Notes: a model not told the origin generated them from the letters alone. 56,163 bases of DNA from Thiohalomonas denitrificans (GCF_016841685.1 NZ_JAENYR010000018.1:1-56163); one strand, 5' to 3'. Counted from the stretch's first letter, positions 16,974 to 25,978 are shown. Numbers and translations: made by a program.

Positions 16974-17930
16974 ATGGAAAAAAAGAGAGTCCTCGTTGTT
17001 TATTACTCCCAGACTGGCCAGCTGGCCCGTGTGGTGGAGTCCGTTATCGGTCCGCTTGCGGCGGAGCCGTCGATACGGGTCGATCTGGAGTGCGTCCGCC
17101 CCGAGAACGACTACCCATTTCCATGGCCCTTTTTTCGCTTCCTCGACGTCTTTCCCGAATCGGTCTATCTCGAATCCCCGGCACTGAAGCCTTGCGGCTT
17201 CGACCCTGACGCCGATTATGACCTCATCATTCTCGCTTACCAAGTCTGGTTCCTCTCGCCCTCGCTGCCCATCGCCGGTTTTTTGCAGTCCGCGTCGGGA
17301 CGCCGGGTACTGGCGGGCAAACCGGTGGTTACACTAATCGCCTGCCGCAATATGTGGCTCACCGCCCAGGAGAGGGTTAAAGAACTGCTCGGGGCGGCCG
17401 GCGCCCGCTTGCTCGATAACATCGCGTTGGTCGACGGGGGAAATAGCCTTGCCACCTTTATTACCACCCCTCGCTGGTTACTGACCGGCCACAAAGGTCA
17501 AACGGGTGGCCTGCTGCCACCCGCCGGCGTGGCCGAGGCCGATATCCGGGATTCGGCCCGATTCGGTCGTGCGCTCGTTGCCGCCCTGCGCGGGAATCTC
17601 GAGCGGGGCGAGCATCCCCTGCTGAAAGGGTTGCGCGCAGTCGAAGTGGACGAGAGACTTATCGCCAGTGAACGCATCGGCTATCGGAGCTTCAAGGTAT
17701 GGGGCCGGTTGATCCGGGCGGTGGGCCCCCAGGGCGCGATGCGACGCAAGCCCCTGCTCGCGATCTATTCGGTTTTTCTGGTGGCAATGATTTTGACCGT
17801 GGTTCCTGTCACCCTGCTGCTTCGTAAAGCGCTTTACCCGCTCATGCGGTCATCCCTTCAGCGGCAAAAGAGCCTATTGGAACTGCCTTCGGGTTCGGGT
17901 GATTTTCGACTGGAGGAGTTTAGGGAGTGA
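16974..17930 (+). CDS. darA: DarA-type dialkylresorcinol synthesis protein
   Basis: A 318-residue protein starting with a flavodoxin-like fold (VLVVYYSQTGQLARVV) and ending with a hydrophobic segment (AIYSVFLVAMILTVVPVTLLL). It matches the DarA family, proposed to aromatise the cyclohexanedione made by DarB into a 2,5-dialkylresorcinol. The flavin-type fold suits an oxidation step. The ATG at 16974 is chosen because it starts the flavodoxin domain, and the longer frame upstream adds a non-conserved tail. No strong ribosome binding site is visible. The stop overlaps the darB GTG start by 4 bp. Confidence 0.85.
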   Translation: MEKKRVLVVYYSQTGQLARVVESVIGPLAAEPSIRVDLECVRPENDYPFPWPFFRFLDVFPESVYLESPALKPCGFDPDADYDLIILAYQVWFLSPSLPIAGFLQSASGRRVLAGKPVVTLIACRNMWLTAQERVKELLGAAGARLLDNIALVDGGNSLATFITTPRWLLTGHKGQTGGLLPPAGVAEADIRDSARFGRALVAALRGNLERGEHPLLKGLRAVEVDERLIASERIGYRSFKVWGRLIRAVGPQGAMRRKPLLAIYSVFLVAMILTVVPVTLLLRKALYPLMRSSLQRQKSLLELPSGSGDFRLEEFRE

Positions 17931-19081
17931 GTGCCGAGGTCTATATCAACCGAACCTCGCTCTTTTTGCCCGGGGAGTCCGTTGACAATGACGATATCGA
18001 AGCAATGCTCGGTGAAGTCGCCGGCCGGCGTTCCCGTTCCAAGAACATCGTTCTGCGCAACAACGGAATTCAGGCCCGGCATTATGTGCTTGACCCTGAA
18101 ACGCGCCGTTCCCGTTATTCGAATGCCAGGGTCACTGCCGAGGCGGTAAAAGGTTTTGTCGACAGTGAGTTTTCCCTCGCCGATATCGACTGCCTTAGCT
18201 GCGGTACCAGTTCACCTGATCAGCTCATGCCCAGCCACGGTGTCATGGTCCATGGGGAGTTGCGTGAAGTGGGGCTGTGTGAAGTGATGGCCGCTTCGGG
18301 CATCTGCATGTCGGGTATAACGGCGCTCAAATATGGCTGGCTTTCGGTGCGCACCGGCGAGCACCGCAATGTGGTCGCTACGGGCTCGGAGGTGGCGTCC
18401 ACCTTCATGCAGTCGAAGAACTTTGAGCCGGAATTACAGGCCCGCATCAAAGCACTGGAAGCGCGTCCTGAAATCGCCTTCGATCGTGAATTTCTGCGAT
18501 GGATGCTCTCTGATGGTGCCGGCGCCGTACTGATGCAGGACCATCTCGCAGGACCGGGCCTCTCGCTACGGCTCGACTGGATCGAATCGCTCTCCTTTGC
18601 CTACCGTATGGAGACCTGCATGTACGCAGGCGCGGAGAAGGAGCCGGACGGCACCCTTCGCGGCTGGCGCGAATTTTCCGACCTGGAGGCGGCGGTGCGC
18701 TCTTCCGTCTTTACGGTCAAGCAGGATGTGAAGCTGCTGCACGAAAACATCACCCGCATCGCAGTGGAGGAGGGGCTGTCCGAAGTGAGGCGGCGTCGGG
18801 ATCTGGAAGCCATTGACGTCGATTGGTTTCTTCCGCACATGTCCTCGGAATATTTTCGCCAACCTATCGCCGAAAGCCTGGAGCGAATTGGCTTTGCGAT
18901 CCCCGGGGAGCGCTGGTTCACCAATCTGCAAACTACCGGTAATATCGGTTCAGCCTCCTGGTACGCCATTCTCGATGGTCTGGTCGACAGCGGAAAGCTC
19001 AGTTCCGGCGAACGACTGCTCTGCATGGTGCCTGAGAGTGGTCGCTTTTCAGTGGCTTACCTGCACCTGACGGTGGTGTGA
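17927..19081 (+). CDS. darB: DarB-type ketosynthase III
   Basis: A 384-residue KAS III-like condensing enzyme with the Cys-His-Asn set intact: Cys127 in ASGICMSG, His304 in LPHMSSEYF and Asn339 in TTGNIGSAS. DarB enzymes condense two beta-keto or acyl thioesters and cyclise them to a 2,5-dialkylcyclohexane-1,3-dione, the precursor of dialkylresorcinols. The GTG at 17927 lies behind a TGGAGGAG ribosome binding site inside the end of darA, so the two are translationally coupled. It is followed after one base by the next gene. Confidence 0.9.
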   Translation: MSAEVYINRTSLFLPGESVDNDDIEAMLGEVAGRRSRSKNIVLRNNGIQARHYVLDPETRRSRYSNARVTAEAVKGFVDSEFSLADIDCLSCGTSSPDQLMPSHGVMVHGELREVGLCEVMAASGICMSGITALKYGWLSVRTGEHRNVVATGSEVASTFMQSKNFEPELQARIKALEARPEIAFDREFLRWMLSDGAGAVLMQDHLAGPGLSLRLDWIESLSFAYRMETCMYAGAEKEPDGTLRGWREFSDLEAAVRSSVFTVKQDVKLLHENITRIAVEEGLSEVRRRRDLEAIDVDWFLPHMSSEYFRQPIAESLERIGFAIPGERWFTNLQTTGNIGSASWYAILDGLVDSGKLSSGERLLCMVPESGRFSVAYLHLTVV

Positions 19082-19082
19082 G

Positions 19083-19484
19083 ATGAAAAGACACGAAGTC
19101 CCCCAGGATGCCAATAGCGCCTTGCGGGGTGAGCGAAAGGCGGTTTATGCCCTCGACGAGGAGGGGCGCTATACCGTGGTGGCCTCCAGTGGCTGGCAAG
19201 TGGAGGAGACTGTCACCACGATGGCGGTAGAGCTCTATGCCGAACAGGCCGAGGAGGCCCGCCGCCGGGTATGGGAAGGTCTGGCCGCGCCTCTGGAGTA
19301 CCACATGTTTCGCCGTCGACTGGACATCCCTACTCTGGCCCGGGAAGTGGGAATGATGCGCTGGCGCGTCAGCCGGCATTTGAAACCGAACAACTTCGCC
19401 GGATTGGGGAACAGGATGTTGGCGCGCTATGCCGAGGTGCTCGGTATAAGGATCGACGAGTTGAAAAAGGTGCCTGATGCCTGA
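19083..19484 (+). CDS. Unknown protein with a possible HTH, darB-BtrH linker gene
   Basis: A 133-residue soluble protein. The C-terminal half (about residues 75-130) has a helix-turn-helix-like pattern (YHMFRRRLDIPTLAREVGMMRWRVSRHL). The N-terminal half has short strands and no motif I recognise. It starts one base after darB and overlaps the BtrH-like gene by 8 bp, so it is made with the pathway enzymes. It could be a regulator or a small accessory protein that binds an enzyme or ACP. The sequence alone does not decide. Confidence 0.65.
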   Translation: MKRHEVPQDANSALRGERKAVYALDEEGRYTVVASSGWQVEETVTTMAVELYAEQAEEARRRVWEGLAAPLEYHMFRRRLDIPTLAREVGMMRWRVSRHLKPNNFAGLGNRMLARYAEVLGIRIDELKKVPDA

Positions 19485-20490
19485 TACCACCGCGGCCGCG
19501 CAGCGCCCGGAGTTCCACCATAGCCACTCCGCTCACTGCGAAAGCGGGGTGATGTCGTCGCTACTGCGCCATTATGGACTGGACATCTCGGAGCCGATGG
19601 CCTTCGGTCTCGCATCGGCACTGGCATTTGCCTACGTCCCGATCATCAGGGTGGGTGGGTTTCCGCTCTTCGCCTACCGCATGCCCCCTGGTGCCATCAT
19701 CAAGGGGCTGCGAAAGAGCCTTGGGGTGAAGATGCGTCTGCATCACTACCGGAATGAACAGGCCGGCATGAAAGCCCTTGACGATCACCTCGACAGCGGG
19801 CGCGTGGTCGGACTGCAGAGCTCTGTCTATTGGCTGCCCTACTTCCCCCCCGACATGCGCTTTCACTTCAATGCCCACAACCTGATTGTTTTCGGGCGCA
19901 ACGAAGCCGGCGGTTATCGGATCAGCGACCCGGTCTTCGAGCACACCGTTACCTGCCCCGCTGCCGACCTGCAGAAGGCGCGATTCGTGAAAGGCGTCTT
20001 CGCTCCCAGAGGATTGCTTTACTACCCGGAACGGATGCCGACCACGATCGATTATGATCACGCAGTAGGCAAGGCAGTGAAAAAGACCGCCTTTCGTATG
20101 CTGAAGGCACCGCTTTCCTTCGTCGGTGTGCGAGGTATCCGCACCCTGGCCCGTCGTTTGGGAGGACTGCCTTCTTCCGGTACGGACCCGCGCTATGCAC
20201 GGCTGCTGGTGGCGCAGATCATCCGCATGCAGGAAGAGATCGGTACCGGAGGGGGCGGGTTTCGTTTTATGTACGCCTCCTTCCTTCAGGAGGCATCCGA
20301 CAGGATCGGGCAAAGCCACCTTTCCGAGGCGGCTGCCGCAATGACCGAAGCCGGGGACGCATGGCGGGACTTTGCGCTGGCCGGTGCCAGACTCTGCAGA
20401 GACAGGGGGAATAGCGATTACGCCGGCCTGGCACACAAACTCTTCACCTGTGCCGAGCGCGAAGAGAGCGCCTATCGCATGATGCTGTGA
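19477..20490 (+). CDS. BtrH-like acyltransferase (BtrH_N + DUF4872-type)
   Basis: A 337-residue protein whose N-terminal domain has the papain-like BtrH pattern. Cys21 is in AHCESG, His134 in FNAHNLIVFG and Asp151 in RISDPVFEH. The C-terminal ~130 residues are helical, like DUF4872. BtrH of butirosin synthesis moves an acyl group from an ACP to a small-molecule acceptor. Here the gene is the last of the dar operon, so it is a good candidate for joining the ACP-bound aryl polyene to the resorcinol hydroxyl. That role is inferred from family and context. It converges on the minus-strand chain-length-factor-like gene with a 40-bp gap. Confidence 0.82.
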   Translation: MPDTTAAAQRPEFHHSHSAHCESGVMSSLLRHYGLDISEPMAFGLASALAFAYVPIIRVGGFPLFAYRMPPGAIIKGLRKSLGVKMRLHHYRNEQAGMKALDDHLDSGRVVGLQSSVYWLPYFPPDMRFHFNAHNLIVFGRNEAGGYRISDPVFEHTVTCPAADLQKARFVKGVFAPRGLLYYPERMPTTIDYDHAVGKAVKKTAFRMLKAPLSFVGVRGIRTLARRLGGLPSSGTDPRYARLLVAQIIRMQEEIGTGGGGFRFMYASFLQEASDRIGQSHLSEAAAAMTEAGDAWRDFALAGARLCRDRGNSDYAGLAHKLFTCAEREESAYRMML

Positions 20491-20530
20491 AAAGCGACCC
20501 GCCCAGCTCCTGCGGTACCGCCAGGCGCGC

Positions 20531-21415
20531 TTAGTGGGTCACCAGGCGTAGTGCGGTTAGAAAGCCGCGTGAGTCGCGATTGACGTGGAGTAACTCGGCG
20601 GCGGGTTTTTCCTGAATGAATCGGCTAATCCCCTGCGCGGCATTGCTTTCGTAGTAGCCGGCCGAGCTGATGTAATCGAAACGGCGTCCCGTTTCCAAGC
20701 GGGTTTCCAGCCGCTCCAGCATCGCCTCATCGACCCCGTTGCCACCCGCCAGCCAGGTCATTTTGTCCATCCTCCAGGCTGTCGCGGTTTCGCAGAACCG
20801 GGACTCGTCGGTAAAACGGGCGAGGCGTGTGATCTCGGCAACGAACTCTCCATCCGTGCCGAGGTGCAGCCAGTGACTACCTTCGCCGATCGGTGCGTCC
20901 TTACTCAGACGCAGGCGCCGGCGGTGATGATCGAGGGGCCGTGTGAGCTCGTCGACGCCACCCACCAGCGCCTCTCGTATCCGTCCCTCCATCAGCCCGA
21001 ACCATGCCAGCTCCAGCGCTGCCTCGAAAGGGAACGTCTCCCGTGAAACGGTCATGTTCTCCCCCTCGAGGGCGAGACTCTGGCCAATGTAAAATCCGGC
21101 GGTGTTACTCGAGACGTTGATGAAGGTGAACGGCATCGGAGTCTGGTGCTTCGTCTGGATTTGGTGCATCAGTTCGACTGTGTCGGAGAGGCTGCATTGA
21201 CCCGTGGCCGTATAGACCGGACATGCTGGCAGCGGCCGTTTGCTTGAGCCGTTTGCACACCGGTTGGCACCAATAAGCGCAAGATCGATGAAGCGATTGG
21301 TGCGTCGGAATACCTTGCCGCATGCCTCCCTGACCATGGGGCGAAGATCCGATGTCGTGTTTTCCGCCGTAAAGTGAACGCCCCCGGTACTGAGGATCTT
21401 CAGTGAGTCGATCAT
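20531..21415 (-). CDS. Second chain-length-factor-like ketosynthase partner
   Basis: A 294-residue thiolase-fold protein lacking the ketosynthase Cys. The equivalent loop reads FINVSSNTAGFYIG (residues 98-111), which resembles the NSVHNAPAGYW loop of the first chain-length factor in this locus. It overlaps the start of the upstream ketosynthase frame's stop by 4 bp (ATGA). It should pair with that ketosynthase as a KS:CLF heterodimer. It diverges well from the first chain-length factor, so this is not a recent duplication. Confidence 0.75.
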   Translation of the reverse strand: MIDSLKILSTGGVHFTAENTTSDLRPMVREACGKVFRRTNRFIDLALIGANRCANGSSKRPLPACPVYTATGQCSLSDTVELMHQIQTKHQTPMPFTFINVSSNTAGFYIGQSLALEGENMTVSRETFPFEAALELAWFGLMEGRIREALVGGVDELTRPLDHHRRRLRLSKDAPIGEGSHWLHLGTDGEFVAEITRLARFTDESRFCETATAWRMDKMTWLAGGNGVDEAMLERLETRLETGRRFDYISSAGYYESNAAQGISRFIQEKPAAELLHVNRDSRGFLTALRLVTH

Positions 21416-22575
21416 CGGCTCTTCTCTATGATCAGACTGGTGTTATTGCCGCCAAAACCGAAATAGTTACATAGTACAACGCCACGCCCCATGGTCAGCG
21501 GCGTTCTCATGGGTACGACGCCGAGTTTCGGATCGGGCCGGCTAAAACCTGCAGTGGGCGGCAGAAAACCTTCGTGCAGGCAGCCCGAAAGGGCCGCGGT
21601 TTCCAGAGCACCGCACGCACCGAGTGTGTGACCGATGCTACCCTTTATCGAAGTTAGCGGGGGGAGTTGTTCCGGGAATACCCGACGCGTTCCCACGGCC
21701 TCGGTTTCGTCATTCAACGCTGTTGCCGTCCCGTGTGCCTTTATGGCCGTGATGTTCTCGGGTAACAGGCCGGCCTCGGCAAGGGCTCCGCGGATTGAGC
21801 GTTCTATGCTCTCGGATTTCGAAGCGGTGAGATTACTCGTATCGGTGTGGCTGAATCCGGCGACAAACCGCAATGGGTTCGTTCCTGTGCAATCCGCGTC
21901 GCCTCCCAGGATGATAGCGCCGACACCCTCGCCGAGCACCAGGCCGCTGCGCTTCTCATCGAATGGGCGTACCCCATCCCGGCTCAGCAGCATCAGTGCC
22001 TCGAAGCCCTCCAGCGAGATGCGATTGAGCAGCTCGACACCGACAACCAAGGCTAGACGGACAAATCCGGCGCGGACCATACGCGCCGCGTGCAGCAGCG
22101 CATTGGCGCTGGAGGTGCAGGCAGTATTGTAGACGAACTCGCGTTCACGGCTGCCGATATGTTCGGCAATACGGGCCGCAAGGCCTCCGTAGCGGGATTC
22201 GACCGGCACGAAGTCCGCCTGGCCGCGGGCCAGCGCCTCAGTGTACCGCTGTTCCCAATAGCCGATATCCAGAGAGGATGTGCCGACGAATACGGCTGTC
22301 TCGGCGAGGGCTTCATCCTCGAGGCCCGCCTCGGCGACGGCATCGTCGATCGCGGCCACAACCGCAGGCGGCAGCAGCGACGCCGTGTGCCCGGGGGTGG
22401 TCGACCGGAAGTAGGATACCTTCCCCTTGCTGATGTCCGAGAGGGCGATGCTCGCTTGCGGAGACTCCGCCTCCCGGAGTCGGGCGGTGACAATCCCCTG
22501 GTCGCGGCCGAGTGCGCATACGGTCCCGGTACCGAGAAGGTAAACCGCATCCTGTTTGGGAAATGGTCGCTGCAC
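21412..22575 (-). CDS. Second beta-ketoacyl-ACP synthase
   Basis: A FabF-like condensing enzyme of about 387 residues with Cys153 in NTACTSSA, His281 in KAHGTATA and His316 in SIGHTLGACG, so it should be active. The open frame reaches a TTG at 22611, but the GTG at 22575 begins two bases after the ACP stop and gives a normal N-terminus. It lies between an ACP and a chain-length-factor-like gene. It may elongate the alkyl chain precursors for the resorcinol, or act as the second (ApeR-like) ketosynthase of polyene synthesis. Confidence 0.88.
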   Translation of the reverse strand: MQRPFPKQDAVYLLGTGTVCALGRDQGIVTARLREAESPQASIALSDISKGKVSYFRSTTPGHTASLLPPAVVAAIDDAVAEAGLEDEALAETAVFVGTSSLDIGYWEQRYTEALARGQADFVPVESRYGGLAARIAEHIGSREREFVYNTACTSSANALLHAARMVRAGFVRLALVVGVELLNRISLEGFEALMLLSRDGVRPFDEKRSGLVLGEGVGAIILGGDADCTGTNPLRFVAGFSHTDTSNLTASKSESIERSIRGALAEAGLLPENITAIKAHGTATALNDETEAVGTRRVFPEQLPPLTSIKGSIGHTLGACGALETAALSGCLHEGFLPPTAGFSRPDPKLGVVPMRTPLTMGRGVVLCNYFGFGGNNTSLIIEKSR

Positions 22576-22576
22576 G

Positions 22577-22843
22577 CTATTCGGGGCGCACGTAATCGGC
22601 AAAGGCGTCAATCGAGGTGAAGATGCGGCGTACCTCCTTATTGTCCGTTATCTTGACACCGAACTGCCGCTCCATGGCCACCGAGAGCTGAAGACCATCG
22701 AGGGAATCAAGCTCCAGGGGGCTTTCGGGGCCGAAAAGGGGAGCATCATCCGGTATTTCCTCGGGAGAGGCGTCCTTGTCGCATTCGGTGATGATGAACT
22801 GCTTAAGTTCCCGTTTGAATGTGGAGTCCGCTGAACCTTTCAT
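22577..22843 (-). CDS. Acyl carrier protein 2
   Basis: An 88-residue acidic acyl carrier protein with the phosphopantetheine site LELDSLDG at Ser47. It is only loosely similar to ACP 1 (Ser41 in GLDSID), so the two are probably used by different synthases. It is followed after one base by the second ketosynthase and preceded by 6 bp from the ABC permease. Confidence 0.87.
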   Translation of the reverse strand: MKGSADSTFKRELKQFIITECDKDASPEEIPDDAPLFGPESPLELDSLDGLQLSVAMERQFGVKITDNKEVRRIFTSIDAFADYVRPE

Positions 22844-22849
22844 CCTTCA

Positions 22850-24046
22850 CTATCTGATCGTTCGGGTGAAAATCGCCGAAGCCAGGGCTAGGCTGACGCC
22901 GCCAAACAGCACGAGTCCGCCCGCTTCCGGCAGCACATCCTTCCAAGACCCGTGGCGTAAAAAGATGTCGAGAAAACCTTCCATGCCCCAGGACATGGGG
23001 GATATCACGGCCACCGCCTGCATTGCCGGTGGCATGATGAATTTCGGCACCATGATACCGCCAAGCGCAGCAAAGATGATATTGGAAATGCCGCCGAGTG
23101 TCGTTGCCTGTACCGTCGTGCGGGCGAAGACGGAAATCAATAGCGCGAAACCGATGGCAGCGATACTGGTTCCGCTGGAGATGATCAGCAGGCCGAAAAC
23201 TGAATCGGCCATCTCCAGCCGGTCCCCGCCGAGTAGTGGAACCACATAAATCCCCACCAAAATCATCAGTACCATCTGCACCTGGTTGACCAGGTAATAC
23301 GGTACTACCTTGGTGGTCAGCATGAGGTGAGGGGAGATATTGATTACCCGCAACCGCATCAGGGAGCCCTGTTGACGTTCAATGATATAGGCGGTGGATA
23401 TGGGAATCACGACGAAGAACATCGAAAATACCAGCCACGCGGGCACGCTCTGCTGAACCGCGGTCGGTATCAGGGATGCGCTGTGTTCGCCGTAGATATA
23501 TTGCTGTCGTATGGACGGCTTGATAAATGCGATGTCGGTATCCATCGAAGCCCCGATAGCCGAGACCATCCGCTCGGCGGTCATTCGGCTGACGATCCCG
23601 CCGACTGAAGCGGCAACAAGCTCTTTCAGTTGCGGCTGCACCGATGGCGCCAGGAGAATCTCGAGGGATACCTCTTCCTGACCCGGGGCACCATTGCGGA
23701 GTCGTGTCTCAGCCGATTCTGTCCAGCCTTCCGGAATGAGGATGGCGAATTTGTACTCATCCCGGGAGAGCTGTTTTCGGATCTCCGCTACGTCCCGCTC
23801 TACGGCAGTAAAGGCAAAGCCGTCGAGTTCCGACAGCCTTTCATGAAGTGCATTTGCCAGTTCACCTTGATCGTGGCTGGCGATCAGCGCCTGTACGGCT
23901 GTTCGTTGATCGCCGAGGGTGTCCTGCATCGCCATCGACATAATCAGGATGAAAACCGCCGGCATCACGAACAGCACCAGTAGCCCGTGCCGGTCCTTGC
24001 CGAGGAGCAGTAGCTCTTTCTTCAATAGCGCAGCCAGAGGGGGCAT
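22850..24046 (-). CDS. ABC-2 type transporter permease
   Basis: A 398-residue inner-membrane permease. One N-terminal helix is followed by a ~150-residue extracytoplasmic domain and five to six helices, including the family's REEQ-like cytoplasmic segment (IIERQQGSLMRLRV). It forms a pair with the ATPase gene 1 bp upstream and precedes ACP 2 by 6 bp. The operon position suggests export of the resorcinol, the polyene or the joined pigment. The substrate is not shown by sequence. Confidence 0.85.
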   Translation of the reverse strand: MPPLAALLKKELLLLGKDRHGLLVLFVMPAVFILIMSMAMQDTLGDQRTAVQALIASHDQGELANALHERLSELDGFAFTAVERDVAEIRKQLSRDEYKFAILIPEGWTESAETRLRNGAPGQEEVSLEILLAPSVQPQLKELVAASVGGIVSRMTAERMVSAIGASMDTDIAFIKPSIRQQYIYGEHSASLIPTAVQQSVPAWLVFSMFFVVIPISTAYIIERQQGSLMRLRVINISPHLMLTTKVVPYYLVNQVQMVLMILVGIYVVPLLGGDRLEMADSVFGLLIISSGTSIAAIGFALLISVFARTTVQATTLGGISNIIFAALGGIMVPKFIMPPAMQAVAVISPMSWGMEGFLDIFLRHGSWKDVLPEAGGLVLFGGVSLALASAIFTRTIR

Positions 24047-24047
24047 A

Positions 24048-24950
24048 TCAGTCCCGGAGCGTCCGATGAGTGAGTTCCAGGAAAAGCGATTCCAGATTGC
24101 GGTTGCCGTAATCGATATACTCCACGCCTATCCTGGCCTCTGTTAGTTGTTTCAGGAGCGTTGATATCTCTTCAGCAGTTGCTTCCGCCAGCCGGATGCG
24201 GCGATCTCCGGCCGTTAGCGCCAAGGTGGAGGCGAGCAGCTCCGGCAACGGCCGCGACAGGCCGATCTCCAGGCGGTTGCTGCTGTTGTGAAGAAGCGAA
24301 TCCAGAGAGTCGTTCACCAGAATCCGTCCTTCATCGATGATCGCCACATCCGTACAGATCTGCTGTACCTCTTCCATGTAGTGGGAGGTATAGATCACCG
24401 TGACTCCTTCCCGGTTGAGCCACTGGATGGTTTCCAGGATGAAACTGCGAGACTGGGGATCGATGCCGATTGTTGGTTCGTCCAGACAGAGAATGCGGGG
24501 ATTTCCAAGCAGTCCGATGGCCAGATTGAGGCGCCGTTTAAGGCCGCCGGAATACAGCCCACTGCGACGATCGAGCCAGGTTTCGAGGCCCGCAGTTTCC
24601 ACGCAGAAGGCGATCCGGCGACGACGCTCGCTCCTGGAGAGGCCCAGGGCACTGGCGAAAAAATCGAGGTTTTCCCGCGCGCTGAGTGTAGGGTAAAAGG
24701 CGAGGCTCTGTGGAACCAGTCCCATGAAAGCCCGAATGCGCCGGAGCTCCCGTCGCAGATCGAGTTTTTTCACGGACAGGGTGCCGCTGTCCATCGGTAT
24801 GAGACCGAAAAGAATGGATAGCAGGGTCGTCTTCCCGGCTCCATTCGGGCCCAGAAGCCCAAATACGGCACCCTCGGGGATCGTGAGCGATATACCGCGA
24901 AGGACTGGCTGACCACCGTATGCCTTTTCGATGTCGTTCAGTTCGATCAC
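24048..24950 (-). CDS. ABC transporter ATP-binding protein
   Basis: A 300-residue ATPase with Walker A GPNGAGKTT, Q-loop VPQSLAF, signature YSGGLKRRL, Walker B ILCLDEP and the switch His in YTSHYMEEV. A C-terminal extension of about 80 residues follows. It is the first gene of the minus-strand right-arm operon and the partner of the permease at 22850-24046. The promoter of the operon should lie in the 149 bp between it and the hydrolase gene. Confidence 0.9.
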   Translation of the reverse strand: MIELNDIEKAYGGQPVLRGISLTIPEGAVFGLLGPNGAGKTTLLSILFGLIPMDSGTLSVKKLDLRRELRRIRAFMGLVPQSLAFYPTLSARENLDFFASALGLSRSERRRRIAFCVETAGLETWLDRRSGLYSGGLKRRLNLAIGLLGNPRILCLDEPTIGIDPQSRSFILETIQWLNREGVTVIYTSHYMEEVQQICTDVAIIDEGRILVNDSLDSLLHNSSNRLEIGLSRPLPELLASTLALTAGDRRIRLAEATAEEISTLLKQLTEARIGVEYIDYGNRNLESLFLELTHRTLRD

Positions 24951-25099
24951 GAGGTCAACACCGGGATAGAAAAAACGCGATTATACGGGCATGAATCGAT
25001 TTCCGCATTCCCGCAAACGCTGGCGGGCAGCATGGACGCCAGTTCACCTCGGTATGTGCCGGAAAGCGGCGCAGGTAGTCAAAGGTCGGGGCGGTAGAG

Positions 25100-25978
25100 C
25101 TATTGCTCAGACGGAGCACCGGTTGATCCCAAATCGCACAATTCCGAAAAGATGGAGTCGGTTCTGTCGACGGGCAGGGAAAAGTGACCTTCGTCCTCCA
25201 GCTGATGGAGTTTTGCGCCCGGGATCATTCCTGCGTAATAGGCTGCGCTGGCCGGCGGGACAATGCTGTCCTGGTTTCCGTGCCAGATGCTTACGGGCAC
25301 CCCGATGTCTGCCGGAGAAAATGGCCAGGGGTGGCCGTAGAGATAAAAATCCTGCAGTGCTCCTCCACGTATCCCTTGAACCATCCCTTCGTTATAGGAA
25401 GCGAACAGACACTCCTTTATTTCTGGCCGTGCCATCACGGCCTGATCGGCGGCAGCCAGAGGCATTTGTTCCAGAATCGCCTCGGGCCCGCGCCCCAAAA
25501 GCCGCGCTGGCAGCGTGCGCAAGGCATATCGCAAGGAGGGCAGATTGGACCTGATGAAAGGGGCAAACCAGCTGCGGGAGCGGGGCCGTCGCAATGGACC
25601 GAGCCCGCTGGCCAGGGCCACCGCCGCCACGCGCGGTCCGTTTCGCCACGCCGCGGCCAGGGCAAATGGCGCACCACCCGAGACCCCGAATAGCCGGTAA
25701 CGGCCGATTCCGTAGTGGTCGGCCAGTTCGTTGAGGTCATCACCCCAATCGCCCAATGTGCGATGATGTTGCGGGTCCGATTGGCCGTAGCCGGGTCTAT
25801 CGGCGGCTATCAGGCGTATGCCGGCGCGATACGCCGCGCCTGCGTTCAACGCGGCTTCCAGTCGGGATCCCGGAAAGCCGTGACAGTAGAACACGGGCGT
25901 GCCCGCCTCCGTTCCGAATTGTGTAACCGCGAGTCGGCGCCCGTCGTGCAGCATCACGGATTCAAAAGCCTCAGTCAC
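25100..25978 (-). CDS. Alpha/beta hydrolase
   Basis: A 292-residue soluble alpha/beta-fold hydrolase. The oxyanion region is YCHGFPGSR, the nucleophile elbow is GVSGGAP (Ser), the acid is in GNQDSIVP and the His in DEGHFSLP. There is no signal peptide, so it is cytoplasmic. It starts at a GTG at 25978. It is the first gene outside the ABC operon on the same strand. It could release or edit acyl-thioesters, and no dedicated APE thioesterase was recognised elsewhere in the locus. Cluster membership is plausible but not certain. Confidence 0.82.
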   Translation of the reverse strand: MTEAFESVMLHDGRRLAVTQFGTEAGTPVFYCHGFPGSRLEAALNAGAAYRAGIRLIAADRPGYGQSDPQHHRTLGDWGDDLNELADHYGIGRYRLFGVSGGAPFALAAAWRNGPRVAAVALASGLGPLRRPRSRSWFAPFIRSNLPSLRYALRTLPARLLGRGPEAILEQMPLAAADQAVMARPEIKECLFASYNEGMVQGIRGGALQDFYLYGHPWPFSPADIGVPVSIWHGNQDSIVPPASAAYYAGMIPGAKLHQLEDEGHFSLPVDRTDSIFSELCDLGSTGAPSEQ

